DNA from: Thermodesulfobacteriales bacterium
GTDB lineage: Bacteria > Desulfobacterota > Thermodesulfobacteria > Thermodesulfobacteriales > Thermodesulfatatoraceae
Direction: 5' to 3'
Length of the DNA stretch: 40,591 bases
Assembly (NCBI GenBank): GCA_026986115.1
Contig: JALSPG010000067.1
Span: 1 to 40,591 of the forward strand
The notes under the pieces: model-generated
Database searches by the model: none
The model's input: the letters and a program-made list of their open reading frames with translations, nothing else
What the model was told of the DNA's origin: nothing
In this document: positions 16,428-25,487 of the stretch, piece by piece
Numbering within the stretch: position 1 is the first letter of the stretch
How the letters are laid out: each line of letters starts with the position of its first letter
Translations under genes and position numbers: made by a program

Positions 16428-19190
16428 CTAAGCCTTTCTTATCCGACAAAGGCCCTCTTTGGTGGCCTGAATTTGGGTAATAATGTCGTAGCCATAATTC
16501 GTAACAATATTTGCTGGTTCCCCCAAGGCATAAGGTACGTGCCCTTCAGGATAATTATGGGCCAAAGATTTCCCCATGAAAAACCCACCAAAATGAAAAG
16601 GTAAGAAAATCGTTTTTTCATCTACCCGGTCGGTAACCTTGGCTTTGACTTTGATTTTTCCTCCTTCAGGAGATTCTATCCAAAAATATTCTCCATCCCG
16701 GATACCGTAATCATTTGCTACTTTGATGTTGATTTCGGCGTACATTTCAGGGGCAAGTTCAGCCAGATACTTGTTGCTGCGCGTTTCTGCTCCACCTCCC
16801 ATATGTTCTACCATCCGTCCGGTAATGAGAATAAGTGGAAATTCTTTGGAAAGCGCCACTTTTTGTTCGCTGGCAAAGCGGGTGTAAACTCGATAATGAT
16901 CCGGCTTGTCGGGATAAGTGGGGTATTTTTTGATGAGATCCGATCGTGGAGAATGAAGAGGTTCTCGATGTACCGGGACAGGATCAGGGAAATTCCAGCA
17001 ATAACATCGAGCCCGGGCATTACCAAAAGGAGCCATTCCACGTTTTAAAGCCTCTTTAATAACATTGATGTCAGTTTTCCAGCCCGGAAATTCCGGATAT
17101 CCTCCTTTTACTTCACTTCCCGGGTTGGCCACCCCTGGAGCTGCAAGCAGGTTTTCTTTGCGCCCGTCAGGGTAGGTATATTCCGTGCCAAAACGAGCCC
17201 GGAAGGGCAACCCTCCTTTGGTTACCGGTTTCGAGATATCATAAAGGATCGGGGTGCCGGGGTGGGTTTCCGTCCAACAAGGCCAAGGAAGACCGTAATA
17301 TTCACCATCACAGGGCCCTCCCTTGGCCTGTAAGGTATCTACGTCGAAAGTGTGCCAATTATCAGTGTGTTTCTTTATTCGTTCCGGAAGCCAACCACAA
17401 AGACCAATCGTGAGGGCTCCTCGTGCAATCTCTCTTGTGACGTCTTCTGGTACTTTTTTGATATTTTTGTAGAACTTGTCTGCAAAACCAAACCGTTTAA
17501 CAAATTCCTCCATAATTTCGTAGTCGGTCTTAGATTCATAAATGGGATCTACCACTTTGTAGCGCCACTGAGCCTGACGGGAAGAGCTGGTTACACTTCC
17601 TTCGGTTTCATATTGGCTGGTAGAGGGGAGAATATAAACGTTATCCTTCTCACACATGGCAGCGGTAGTAGTCGGGAAGGGGTCGATTATTACCACAAGG
17701 TCTAACTTGTCAAGCGCTCTTTTGAGTTTGTGATATTGGGATTGGGAATTTGAGGCGCATCCCCAAAAAACTACCGCCTTGATAGGCGTATACTGAGTGA
17801 TTTTATCTTCCTGAATTACCCCTTCGTACCAGCGGGCAAGAGTGAAGCCCTTTTTGTGCAGATATTCTTTATTATGGAAGCGACTCTTTATCCATTCAAA
17901 ATCTACTCCCCATACCTTACACCAGTGTTTCCAGGCCCCTTCTTTGAGCCCGTAATAAGCAGGCAAAGAGTGGGAAAGTACACAGACATCTGTGGCTCCC
18001 TGCACATTATCGTGACCTCGAAAAATGTTGGTCCCCCCACCTGAAACCCCCATGTTTCCGAGGACAAGCTGCAGGATGCAACAAGCCCTGGTGTTACTCG
18101 AACCGATATGGTGTTGGGTAATACCCATGCACCAAATTACCGTGCCAGGCCGATATGTAGCCAGGAGTTTGGCTACCCGAGCAAGCTGTTCTTTGGAAAT
18201 TCCGGTGATATCTTCCACCACCTCAGGGGTATAATGGGCAGCCACTTTGCGCATTTCTTCAAAACCAGCCACTCGAGTACGGATGAATTCTTTGTCGTGC
18301 CAGTCGTTTTCAATAATGTAGTTGATAAGTCCCATAAGAAAAGCCGTGTCTGTTCCGGGTCGGATTCGCACGTATTCGGTTGCTTTGGCTGCAAGTTTTG
18401 TGAAACGCGGATCAACCACGATAAGAGGGGCCCCATTTACTTCTTTGGCGTAAAGGATGTGTTGTAAAGCCACGGGATGGGCCTCGGCGGCGTTAGAGCC
18501 AATCATAAAAATACACCGAGAGTGCCGGATATCGTTCATGCTATTGGTCATAGCTCCGTATCCCCACGTGTTGGCGACACCTGCCACCGTGGTGGAATGT
18601 CAGATACGGGCTTGGTGATCGATGTTATTGGTCCCCCAGAAAGCTGCTAATTTTCTCTGCAAATAAGCCATCTCTGTTGAGACCTTGGCACTGCCGTTCC
18701 AATGTACGGCATCTGGGCCATATTTTTCGCGGATCTCAAGAAGCTTGGAACAGATTTCATCAAAAGCCTGTTCCCAAGAAATCTTTTTCCAGCGGCCTCC
18801 TTCACGTTTCAGGGGATATTTGAGCCGCTTTTCGCTTCTTACCATGTCTATGGCGCCTGCTCCTTTACAGCAATGGCCACCCCGAGAGATAGGATGATCC
18901 TGGGCGATTTCCTGGCGTACCCAGACCCCATTTTGCACCTCAGCATAAATGCCACACCCTACAGCACAGTGAGTACAAATGGTGCGGATGATTTTAGAGC
19001 CTGGATAAGGGGTCTTGGGCCTCTCTTTGGCCTCGGTGCGCCGAACGATCTTACTTGAAAGGGCAAGGCCTGTAAGGCCAGCAGTGGCGGCTGCAATCTT
19101 GAGAAAGGCCCTTCGGGCTAGTTTAGGATTAAGGGTGATAGGTTTGCCTGCTATTTTGGCAGGGTTAGAGAAGACCTTTTTGGCTCCCAT
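16428..19190 (-). CDS. fdhA: Selenocysteine-containing formate dehydrogenase catalytic (alpha) subunit
   Basis: The catalytic subunit of a respiratory formate dehydrogenase, with molybdopterin (Mo or W), one [4Fe-4S] cluster and selenocysteine. Two long frames are joined by an in-frame TGA at 18600-18602 that encodes residue 197: upstream NNIDHQARI, then U, then [17 protein letters not shown], the exact context of Sec in FdnG/FdhA proteins. Total about 920 residues. The N-terminus has a Tat signal ([17 protein letters not shown]), then the Fe-S motif CTHCAVGC...GGHCCKG, molybdopterin domains ([29 protein letters not shown]) and the C-terminal cap ([13 protein letters not shown]). The start at 19190 is chosen for its GGAGG site; the frame extends to 19262. 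The enzyme is expected on the outer face of the membrane. Confidence 0.95.
18564..18602 (-). promoter_or_regulatory. UGA selenocysteine codon and SECIS-like hairpin in fdhA
   Basis: After the TGA (18602-18600), CCACG (18592-18588) pairs with CGTGG (18568-18564), and an inner GGC/GCC stem closes an apical loop AGGTGTC about 17 nt from the UGA. The core GGCAGGTGTCGCC strongly resembles the GCAGGTCTGC top of the E. coli fdhF SECIS, which binds SelB. The role is inferred from this likeness and from the protein alignment across the UGA. Confidence 0.8.
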
Positions 19191-19200
19191 TTTTTCCTCC

Positions 19201-19383
19201 TTAACGCCGCAAAGATTCATAGTAGGCCCTAAAGGCCTTGGTCTCCCGGTAAAGGATTTCATCTTCTTGTGGTGTCAACTTCTGGGCTTTCACTTTGCGA
19301 GGACCGGAGAGGGCCAATGCTGCCCCGGCAGCTAAAAGGGCCTTTTTGATGAAAGATCTTTTAGGTTTATCAACCTTGGCCAT
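19201..19383 (-). CDS. Small formate-dehydrogenase-region Tat-signal-like protein
   Basis: A 60-residue protein: PKRSFIKKALLAAGAALALSG resembles a Tat signal, followed by a short tail PQEDEILYRETKAFRAYYESLRR. It matches the family of short 'formate dehydrogenase region TAT target' proteins found between torD-like and fdhA genes. The twin-arginine pair is here Lys-Arg, so export by Tat is less certain than for FdhA. It begins 14 bp after the torD-like gene with a GGAGGGAAAA site and ends just before fdhA. The function of the family is not known; it may help assembly or membrane attachment of the complex. Confidence 0.8.
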   Translation of the reverse strand: MAKVDKPKRSFIKKALLAAGAALALSGPRKVKAQKLTPQEDEILYRETKAFRAYYESLRR

Positions 19384-19397
19384 TTTTCCCTCCTGAA

Positions 19398-19967
19398 TTA
19401 AGCTTCCTCAAAAAAGCGCGCTTCAAGTTCTAAAAAGGCCTCAAGCATCTTTACTACAGTCTTATAAAAAGAATTCTTTTTGCCAAGCCTTTTACTTACC
19501 CCGTAAACACAGGGCCTAAGAAAGTTATAGAACAATTCACGTTGTTCGATCAAGCTCTTTTGACGGGCGCTTTCCGCCATTAAAGCCAAAAGTACTCCTA
19601 AGTGATCTTCAGGTTCTGGAATTTCTTCCACCTTTGCAAGCCCCAACCGCTCTAGAAGTTGGCGCAATTTTACTAAACTCGGGCCGAAGATTTTGCCATC
19701 TAGGTAGTAGGAAGCTTCAAGCGGGATTTGTTCTCCTTCAAAGGGGACAATAAAAAATTTTTCAAATTCTTCTCGAATCTCGGAAGGCTTTTGCCTACAA
19801 AGGGCTTCTTTTAGGGCCTTTGAGGCCTTATCAAAAGATTCTACCCCGGTCTGGGGTAAATTTTGAATTATTTTTAAGGCCAGGGTGTATTTTTCTTCGT
19901 TAAAATCCGGCAGAAAAAAGAGGGCAAAGAGATCATAAAGGATACTTCGAGCCCGGGAGACCTCCAT
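19398..19967 (-). CDS. TorD/DmsD-family molybdoenzyme chaperone
   Basis: 189 residues, all-helical, with the TorD-type beginning (ARSILYDLFALFFLPDF), the middle LEASYYLDGKIFGPSLVKL, which matches the family's conserved Y(x)xxG..p.xxxL segment, and EPEDHLGVLLALMAESA, the family's E.PDHL motif. Such chaperones bind the Tat signal of the catalytic subunit and aid cofactor insertion before export. FdhA two genes downstream is the obvious client. It starts 3 bp after the polyferredoxin gene, so the two are probably co-translated. Confidence 0.88.
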   Translation of the reverse strand: MEVSRARSILYDLFALFFLPDFNEEKYTLALKIIQNLPQTGVESFDKASKALKEALCRQKPSEIREEFEKFFIVPFEGEQIPLEASYYLDGKIFGPSLVKLRQLLERLGLAKVEEIPEPEDHLGVLLALMAESARQKSLIEQRELFYNFLRPCVYGVSKRLGKKNSFYKTVVKMLEAFLELEARFFEEA

Positions 19968-19970
19968 AAG

Positions 19971-21782
19971 CTATTCCGCCTTTTCAAAGATTTCTTTTAC
20001 CCGGCAATCTTCACAATAGTCCAGCAGAGAAAGTATTTCTGTAAACCTGCCTAAAGAAAAAAGGCTTTGGCGGACCCTTTCTTGGCTCTTTTTAGTTCCA
20101 AAAACCTTACCACAACGCCGACACAGGACCGGCTCATCTTGAGCCAAAACTAGCTTTTTAAAGAAATCTTCCCGCAAAAAGAGCCCTTTCCGTAATCTTA
20201 GGGCCTTTTCTGGACAGATCTTTTCGCAAACACCACAAGCTACACAGAGGGCCGGTTCAAAGATAAGGGCAAAATTTTCTGCGTCTGCTGAAAGGGCATT
20301 TTGCCTACATTCGTTGAGACAAGCCAGACAAAGGGTACATTTTTTTATATCAAGTTCTACCCAGCCAAAATCTTCTCTTGCCAGGTCGAAATGTGGTTTT
20401 CCAAACTTTTCCCAAATTTTGTAAAGGAGCGTTTTGAGATAGAGTCTTCGCCCCTGGTAGGAAGGAAGCTCCGGAAGGCAAAAAAAGGGATCCTCGTGAG
20501 AATATAATTCTTGGCCCAATTTTTCTAGACTAACGGCCTTAAAAGGCTCTCTTTTAAACAGATGGGAGGCTATCTCGCAGGCTGCTTTTAGGTTATAATT
20601 CTGAGTAGAAAGTAAAATCACTTTTGTTACGCCTTTTGCCAAGAAAGAAAAAAGCTGCGCGAGTCCCAAGGCATCAGGGGCTTCATGGGTGAGGAAAAAG
20701 AAATTTCCTTTTTCAGGGAAAAGTCGGTTCCAGAAAAATTGCCAAAGTTCTTCCTCTCTCCCCACTACCACCGTGCGTCCTTCAAGAGGAAGTTTGTTAA
20801 GATATGAAACAAAGCTCCGCTCTTCAAAAGGGGTGTAATCTAGTGCTCCGGTGGGGCATAAACCTACGCAAAGGCCGCAATCTTCACAAAGAAACTGGTC
20901 TATCACGAGGCCTTCTTCTATTTCTAAGGCTTTTTGGGGGCAGTTTTCGAAACAGAGCCGACAACCAAAACCAAAACGGGAGATGAACTGGCAAATATCT
21001 TCTCGAAAACGAAGAGTTTCCGTGATTTCAAAATTTCCAAGGCGAGAAAAAAATTCTTCTAATTCTTCAGGCCCGTAAAGGCGCCCCCTTTTTTGGGGAA
21101 TTTCTGGAGGAATCTCCTCCAGAAAAAGTAAAAAATGGAATTCTTCAGCGATTTTTTCGTAACGAGAAAGATCAAGAGCCTTTTCAGGGCATTCTTTCTC
21201 GCATTTCCGGCAAAAATCGCAACGTCTAAGATCTATCACCGGTCCGGCTAAGATGGCCTCCTGAGGACAAAGGCGTCCACAAAGGCCGCAGAGGCTACAT
21301 TTTTCTTCCTGAAGCGGAGACCAAAGGAGATAGGAAAGACAGTATTTGCCATTTTTCAGAGTGATAGCAAGTTCTTCAATAACTGGAAATGCTGGGTCTT
21401 TGGTCAGACAAAAAGGCTTGGCCTGAAAAAGTCCCCCGTAAACGTCAAGAAAGTGCTTGAGTACCTGGGGCCGCTTTGAAATTACGGCCACCGGTTTTTC
21501 GCGGGTGTCTTGGAAATAGCTTTTAAAGACGTTTTCTTCAAGACGGTTCTTTTCTGCTTCCGCTAAAAGGAGAAGGTTTTCAGAGTCAAAAAAGGAGGTG
21601 TTCAAAAGGAGGGTGGGAGAAGGGGGTGGCCCATAGGCAGTGGCCTCCTTAGAAAAACCTCCAAAGAGAAGGGCTTTGGCAGGAATTTCTTTCTTTTCGA
21701 TCCAAGAGAGGATATATTTTCCTTGTTCTTTAAGTAAAACTGGCCGCTTCAAGGTTCCAAACTCCCAAGTTTTTGGCATCAT
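19971..21782 (-). CDS. Formate dehydrogenase-associated polyferredoxin
   Basis: A 603-residue cytoplasmic protein with repeated ferredoxin modules: CSLCGLCGRLCPQEAI with CDFCRKCEKECPEKAL, a short CRLCFENCPQKAL with CEDCGLCVGLCPTGAL, and CTLCLACLNECRQNAL with CVACGVCEKICPEKAL, so about six [4Fe-4S] clusters in three pairs. A final CRRCG...CEDCR pair near the end may bind zinc or another cluster. Between clusters are non-cysteine domains (about 60-140 and 330-450), the second carrying an alpha/beta segment (VTKVILLSTQNY). No signal peptide or membrane helix is seen. Related large ferredoxins occur at the head of formate dehydrogenase operons in other anaerobes. An electron-transfer or maturation role is inferred from position. 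Confidence 0.78.
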   Translation of the reverse strand: MMPKTWEFGTLKRPVLLKEQGKYILSWIEKKEIPAKALLFGGFSKEATAYGPPPSPTLLLNTSFFDSENLLLLAEAEKNRLEENVFKSYFQDTREKPVAVISKRPQVLKHFLDVYGGLFQAKPFCLTKDPAFPVIEELAITLKNGKYCLSYLLWSPLQEEKCSLCGLCGRLCPQEAILAGPVIDLRRCDFCRKCEKECPEKALDLSRYEKIAEEFHFLLFLEEIPPEIPQKRGRLYGPEELEEFFSRLGNFEITETLRFREDICQFISRFGFGCRLCFENCPQKALEIEEGLVIDQFLCEDCGLCVGLCPTGALDYTPFEERSFVSYLNKLPLEGRTVVVGREEELWQFFWNRLFPEKGNFFFLTHEAPDALGLAQLFSFLAKGVTKVILLSTQNYNLKAACEIASHLFKREPFKAVSLEKLGQELYSHEDPFFCLPELPSYQGRRLYLKTLLYKIWEKFGKPHFDLAREDFGWVELDIKKCTLCLACLNECRQNALSADAENFALIFEPALCVACGVCEKICPEKALRLRKGLFLREDFFKKLVLAQDEPVLCRRCGKVFGTKKSQERVRQSLFSLGRFTEILSLLDYCEDCRVKEIFEKAE

Positions 21783-21827
21783 AGCACGGTAATGTCTCTA
21801 GAAAAACATGGGGATGCAGGTTAAAAG

Positions 21828-24341
21828 ATGACAGACTGGCAAAAGCGTTGGGAAGAAATTATCGCTCGGGTACGGAAACCTTCTCGTTATTTGGGTGCTG
21901 AGCTCAATACAGAACCGACCACCACCTTTGAAGAGGCTCGCTTACGAGTCTGTCTTGTCTTCCCCGACCTTTACGAAGTGGGGATGTCTCATCTCGGGCT
22001 CCAGATTCTTTATCTTATCCTTTCCCAACAGGAGGGCATTTTTGTAGATCGAGCCTACGCCCCGGCCCGCGATCTGGAAGAAGTATTACGCAAAGAGCGA
22101 GTACCTCTTCTTTCCTTAAGGGCCAAAAGGCCACTTAAAGAATTTGATCTCCTCGGGATTAGCTATCCTTATGAGCTTTGTGCTACAAACATTTTAAATC
22201 TATTAGACCTTTCCGGGATTCCGATTTGGGCAAAAGATCGTACTACAGAAGATCCCTTTATCTTAGGAGGGGGGTCTGCAGTTGCCAATCCGGAGCCGAT
22301 AGCAGACTTTTACGACGCCATCATCATTGGCGAGGCGGAAGAGGCCATTTTAGAAGTGGTGGAAAAGATTTTGGCAGCCAAGGAGGCTGGAGCCTCTCGT
22401 CAGGAACTCCTCGAAGAACTTTCCCGGCTCTCCGGGCTTTATGTTCCTTCTTTTTTTGAGCCCCTTTATGAAGGGGAAAGGTTTAAAGAGCTCCGGCCTT
22501 TAAAGACAGGTTACGAAAAGATACATCGTCGGATAATCCCTTTCCTTGATGTGATTCCTTACCCATATCGCCCTCCGGTGCCCTGGGCAGAGATTGCCCA
22601 TGATCGTCTGGCTCTCGAAATTTCTCGTGGTTGTACTAGGGGATGTCGCTTTTGTCAGGCAAGCAGTATTTATCGACCCGTAAGGGAGAGGTCTCTTCGG
22701 CGTCTTCTTGAGATGGCAGAAGAGGGTCTTTCGGCTACCGGCTGGGATGAAGTTTCTTTTCTTTCACTTTCTGCTGGCGATTACTCTTGTCTAACCGAGC
22801 TTATCGTCACCTTCAACCGCCGTTTTGAACCAGAACGGGTGGCGATTTCTCTTCCTTCTCTACGGGTGGGAAGCCTGAACCAGACCATCATACGGGAAAT
22901 TCAAAAGGTGCGGAAGACGGGCTTCACTCTGGCTCCTGAAGCAGGTACCGAAAGACTACGGCGGGTTATCAACAAAGACATTTCCGAAGAGGCCCTTATT
23001 GAGACTGCTAGAACGGTCTTTGAGGCTGGTTGGCGCCATCTCAAGCTCTATTTTATGGTTGGTCTTCCTACTGAAACCCCAGAGGATCTCGAAGGTATTG
23101 TGGGCCTTTCCCGCAGGCTCACTCGGGTTAAGGGAAAAGATGGTCCTGCAGTAAATGTTTCGGTCTCTACTTTTGTTCCCAAAGCCCATACTGCCTTTCA
23201 GTGGGAAAGACAGATAAGTCTTGCGGAAACACGGGCGAGGCTTTCCTTTTTACGAGCAAAACTTAAGGGGCGCAAGCTCAAACTTAAATGGCACAAGCCG
23301 GAGCAGAGTTTTTTGGAAGGGGTCTTTTCTCGGGGAGATAGAAGGCTTTCGGCTCTTGTTTACGAGGCTTTCAGGCGGGGGGCAAGGCTTGATGGCTGGA
23401 GCGATGAGTTTCAGTTTGAGCTTTGGATTGATGCCGCTAAAGCCTTGGGGATAGATCTCTCCGGGTATCTCAAAGAACGAAATGTTCAGGAACCCCTGCC
23501 ATGGGATCACATTGATCTCGGTGTATCCAAAAATTTCCTCCTGCAAGAAAGAAAGAAATCTTTACAAGGAGAGACGAGCCCGGATTGCCGCTTTAACCGT
23601 TGTTTAAAATGTGGGGTTTGTGATTTCCAAAAAATAAAGAATCGGCTTGCCAAAGATTGTGAAGTCCCGGAAATAAGGCCTCCGGTGCGCAAAGAGGAAG
23701 GGCGTTTTACTTATCGTTTGGTTTATCAAAAGCGAGGGTGGGCCCGCTTTCTTTCTCAGCTAGAACTCATGCGGGTCTTCCACCGGGCCCTACGTAGGGC
23801 AGCCCTTCCCATGGCCTTCTCTGAAGGTTTTCATCCTTTGCCAAAAATCTCTTTTGCCCGGGCTCTGCCTGTGGGAGTGGAAAGCCTTTTTGAGGTGGCA
23901 GCCTTAGAATTAATAAAAAAACTTAGTCCTTCAGAGATTCAAAAAAGCTTAAACTCCGAGCTGCCCGAGGTTCTTAAAATAAAAGAAGTAAAACCTTCCC
24001 CTCCGGAAATGGCTTTGCTAGTGCCAGAAGAGGTAATCTATGAAATTATCCTTCCTGAAAATGTAGAAATCGGAGAAGAAAAAATAAAGGCCTTTCTTGC
24101 CTCTCGAAGCTACCCTCTTGAGGTGCGCCGCGGGAAAAAAATAAAGAAAATTGATGTTCGCCCTTACGTGGTTACCCTTTCTCTGCTCAATCCACAAACT
24201 ATAAGATTGGTCTTGTTTGAGCCCCAGCAAGGAGGCGTAAGGGCTGAAGAGGTGATGGCTGCTCTTTTAGATGTTTCCCCTGCGGCCCTTCCACCCTTAA
24301 AAATCTTGAAACTTCCTCCTCCAAACTCAAAGTCTTTCTAA
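21828..24341 (+). CDS. Radical SAM protein with B12-binding-like domain fused to DUF2344
   Basis: An 837-residue fusion. The N-terminal part has a cobalamin-binding-like domain (LRVCLVFPDLYEVGMSHLGL, FILGGGSAVANPEPIADFYD), then a radical SAM core with SRGCTRGCRFCQAS, the CxxxCxxC cluster motif, followed by SLSAGDYSCLTELI and LAPEAGTERLRRVINKDI. A small Cys group (CRFNRCLKCGVCDF) precedes the C-terminal DUF2344 domain from about residue 620 (YRLVYQKRGWARFLSQLEL, FSEGFHPLPKISFARALPVG). This matches the known fused family TIGR03960/TIGR03936, often encoded near ribonuclease G genes and thought to modify RNA, but its reaction is not established. It is divergent from the polyferredoxin gene, with 45 bp between, and converges on the HDOD gene, overlapping it by 15 bp. 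Confidence 0.9.
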   Translation: MTDWQKRWEEIIARVRKPSRYLGAELNTEPTTTFEEARLRVCLVFPDLYEVGMSHLGLQILYLILSQQEGIFVDRAYAPARDLEEVLRKERVPLLSLRAKRPLKEFDLLGISYPYELCATNILNLLDLSGIPIWAKDRTTEDPFILGGGSAVANPEPIADFYDAIIIGEAEEAILEVVEKILAAKEAGASRQELLEELSRLSGLYVPSFFEPLYEGERFKELRPLKTGYEKIHRRIIPFLDVIPYPYRPPVPWAEIAHDRLALEISRGCTRGCRFCQASSIYRPVRERSLRRLLEMAEEGLSATGWDEVSFLSLSAGDYSCLTELIVTFNRRFEPERVAISLPSLRVGSLNQTIIREIQKVRKTGFTLAPEAGTERLRRVINKDISEEALIETARTVFEAGWRHLKLYFMVGLPTETPEDLEGIVGLSRRLTRVKGKDGPAVNVSVSTFVPKAHTAFQWERQISLAETRARLSFLRAKLKGRKLKLKWHKPEQSFLEGVFSRGDRRLSALVYEAFRRGARLDGWSDEFQFELWIDAAKALGIDLSGYLKERNVQEPLPWDHIDLGVSKNFLLQERKKSLQGETSPDCRFNRCLKCGVCDFQKIKNRLAKDCEVPEIRPPVRKEEGRFTYRLVYQKRGWARFLSQLELMRVFHRALRRAALPMAFSEGFHPLPKISFARALPVGVESLFEVAALELIKKLSPSEIQKSLNSELPEVLKIKEVKPSPPEMALLVPEEVIYEIILPENVEIGEEKIKAFLASRSYPLEVRRGKKIKKIDVRPYVVTLSLLNPQTIRLVLFEPQQGGVRAEEVMAALLDVSPAALPPLKILKLPPPNSKSF

Positions 24342-25487
24342 AAGACTTTCCAATGTGCGTTTGACAAGTTCTAAGCCCCGCATCTCTTCTGGTGGAAGAA
24401 AGCTATCTTTTTCTAAAAGCAAAATTAAGGCGGGATTTCCTTTAAAACTTATAGGGATATAAACTTGACCGTCTTCATTGATAATTTCTCCTTTGAGAAG
24501 GAAATACTTAAGTTTTTCTTCTTTATCGACTTTTCCTTCTAAGGCGAAGATTTTTTCTCCCTCCCGGTAAAAAAGTCTTCCCCGGGCAGACATTTCTTCG
24601 CAAAGAGTATGAAGAACTTTTTGGGACAGATTAAGGGCTTCTTCTGGGAGGAAAGGACCAAAGACAAAAGTTTCTTCTGGCTTTTCAACTGCTGGAATTT
24701 TTATCGCAAAGTTTTCAAGGATACTCCGTGGCAGGTGTCCGCCTGTACTTGCCAACTTTTTGAGAACTTCTTCGATCTCTTGGGGGGTTTCAAAGAGATT
24801 TTGCCATCCTAAAGGCCCCTTGCCGGAGACGAGACCAGCAGCCAAAATGTCGGCATAGAGACAAAGATGGCCTAATTTCCGTGGGCGGATATAAAGTTCT
24901 CTCCCTTCAAGGTTTTGTAAAATGTTATCTGGAAGATTCCATTGTTTGGCAAGTCTTTCACCTACGAGGTGGAAAAATTCTTTTTTACGCCGCGGAACTT
25001 GGGCCCGAATTTTTTGGTAAAAGGAAGGCGCGTAAAGAAGAAGGATGAGCCTTCCAAGCCGTTTAAAGAGACTGGCTAGATATGCTTCCTCTCCGGGTAA
25101 ACCTTTTTTGCGAGCCGCTTTAGCGGCAAGATGGGCAGAAAGTATAGAGATGGCTATTTCCTGTGAAAAGTTTCCCCTCTCAAGGACTTCGTCTTTCACC
25201 GTGGGAGAACTTTCCGCTAATAGTTTTAGGTTTTGAAATCCTATTACTACCACCGCCCGAGAAATAGTTTTGAGAGGATAGCCGCTCGGGTTAAAAAAGA
25301 CCGAATTCCCCGCCCTTAGCACCTGACAGCAAAGTCCTGGGTCCAATAATACAATGCGGACGAGCCTTTCTGGAGTGGCTTCAACCTCGGTGCGAAAGTG
25401 TCGTAATTTTTGGACACTTTCCCTAAAAACCGGGAAATTAGCTACCCGTTTAAGACGGTTAATAAGGCGTAAAATTTCAGCCTTCAT
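24327..25487 (-). CDS. HDOD domain protein, probable signalling regulator
   Basis: 386 residues. The N-terminal two thirds is an HDOD domain, the degenerate HD-type helical fold found in bacterial signalling: FPVFRESVQKL, LVRIVLLDPGLCCQVLRAGNSVFF (the typical DP.L...iLr.aNSa..), and VVVIGFQNLKLLAESSP. LAAKAARKKGLPGEEAYLAS continues the typical second half. No intact HD catalytic pair is visible, as is normal. The C-terminal 100 residues (about 285-386) form a mixed domain without a recognisable enzyme motif. It starts within the last bases of the dihydrouridine synthase gene (4-bp ATGA overlap), so the two are coupled. Its partner is unknown. Confidence 0.82.
   Translation of the reverse strand: MKAEILRLINRLKRVANFPVFRESVQKLRHFRTEVEATPERLVRIVLLDPGLCCQVLRAGNSVFFNPSGYPLKTISRAVVVIGFQNLKLLAESSPTVKDEVLERGNFSQEIAISILSAHLAAKAARKKGLPGEEAYLASLFKRLGRLILLLYAPSFYQKIRAQVPRRKKEFFHLVGERLAKQWNLPDNILQNLEGRELYIRPRKLGHLCLYADILAAGLVSGKGPLGWQNLFETPQEIEEVLKKLASTGGHLPRSILENFAIKIPAVEKPEETFVFGPFLPEEALNLSQKVLHTLCEEMSARGRLFYREGEKIFALEGKVDKEEKLKYFLLKGEIINEDGQVYIPISFKGNPALILLLEKDSFLPPEEMRGLELVKRTLESLLERL

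Noticed and set aside
18588-18610. fdhA as two separate genes or a nonsense-mutated pseudogene
   Set aside because: The stop is exactly TGA at the known selenocysteine position, followed by a SECIS-like hairpin, and tRNA-Sec is present; the rest of the frame is intact.
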